Both the position numbers and the translations under genes were made by a program. Shown here piece after piece: positions 63,600-64,000 of a DNA stretch of 64,000 nt. How positions within the stretch are numbered: the first letter of the stretch is position 1; the number at the start of each line of letters is the position of its first letter. The notes under the pieces are model-generated. The model did no database searches, was not told the DNA's origin, and saw only the letters and a program-made list of their open reading frames with translations. The DNA is from Arctopsyche grandis (Eukaryota; Arthropoda; Insecta; Trichoptera; Hydropsychidae). The stretch spans positions 37,305,986-37,369,985 of the forward strand of contig NC_135355.1 in NCBI RefSeq assembly GCF_051622035.1, read 5' to 3'.

Positions 63600-63850
63600 G
63601 ATTATAATTTTGATAAACAAAAGTAGGTTTTCAGCTGAAAAAAGTATGTGGCCATGTTGTAATCCGCGAAAAGACCTGACAGATTGAACGATTGGTCTGC
63701 GGAGGAGGGCGGGCGGGTGAGAGGTGGGGGGATGGGGGCGCGAGGGGCGGAGGCTCGAATGGGGCCCGAAAGTGCGGGCGGCGGAGGCCTAGTTCTTTGC
63801 GGCCGGTTCGGCGCCCGCTGACAGCCGCGGCCTTCACAACACTTTTTAAA
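63600..63850 (-). promoter_or_regulatory. GC-rich island upstream of the FERM gene start
   Basis: 63690-63840 is strikingly GC- and CpG-rich (GCGGGCGGGTGAGAGG, GGCCGGTTCGGCGCCCGC) and ends 100-340 bp upstream of the FERM start codon. Open frames in it are low-complexity Pro/Arg. It is most simply the promoter or 5' UTR of the FERM gene. Confidence 0.4.
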
Positions 63851-64000
63851 CACCCCTAGCACCATTCTTTCCTACCATTAATAATATTGACCATTTCGGT
63901 TATTTTTTACCATATCGTACTAATATAGAATAACATAGATGAGGTATTGCAAACAAATTTGCCCAGATAAAGCGGACCAAACAACTGGGAGGTGTGGGGG

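Noticed and set aside
63602-63865. Pro/Arg/Ala-rich minus-strand frames upstream of the FERM gene
   Set aside because: They are low-complexity products of the GC-rich island with no link to the FERM reading frame.

Overview
This is eukaryotic nuclear DNA, most likely from an insect. It is AT-rich, genes are split by GT-AG introns, and transposable elements and (TA)n tracts fill most of the space. The order cannot be fixed from this window alone. Three protein-coding genes and a tandem paralogue are supported.

Layout. (1) 1-28151: the last four exons found of a CUB-domain cell-surface protein on the plus strand, with huge introns (exons at 8166, 14419, 27707 and 27959); the 5' part of the gene lies upstream. 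(2) 28152-39694: intergenic DNA, nearly all repeats, with one unassigned exon-like segment at 32578-32743. (3) 39695-46969 and 48930-50408: two NUDT19-like Nudix hydrolase genes in tandem on the plus strand, with the same five-exon structure. The first is swollen by transposons, including an RTE-type LINE with an intact 1029-codon ORF on the minus strand. Only the second copy ends in a PTS1-like tripeptide (SHL). (4) 56267-63507: a complete ten-exon FERM gene on the minus strand (FRMD3/FRMD5 type, 569 or 572 aa, C-terminal membrane segment), with a GC-rich island just upstream of its start.

Mobile DNA. RTE, jockey-like and CR1-like LINE ends; tRNA-headed SINEs; two Helitron-like families; hAT elements with 8-bp target duplications; fold-back MITEs with 9-bp duplications; a TIR element flanked by TAA; and solo LTRs with 4-bp duplications. 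Several insertions can be dated relative to each other because the empty site survives elsewhere in the window.

Most unusual observation. LINE and SINE 3' ends carry a terminal hairpin in at least four sequence classes. The stems are unrelated in sequence yet each pairs with itself. The roughly 20-nt loop keeps one pattern (GCWTTRG... CCTGTWA). The same SINE core is found with two different tail classes. This looks like a family of matched LINE/SINE recognition tails in which the stem diversifies and the loop is kept.
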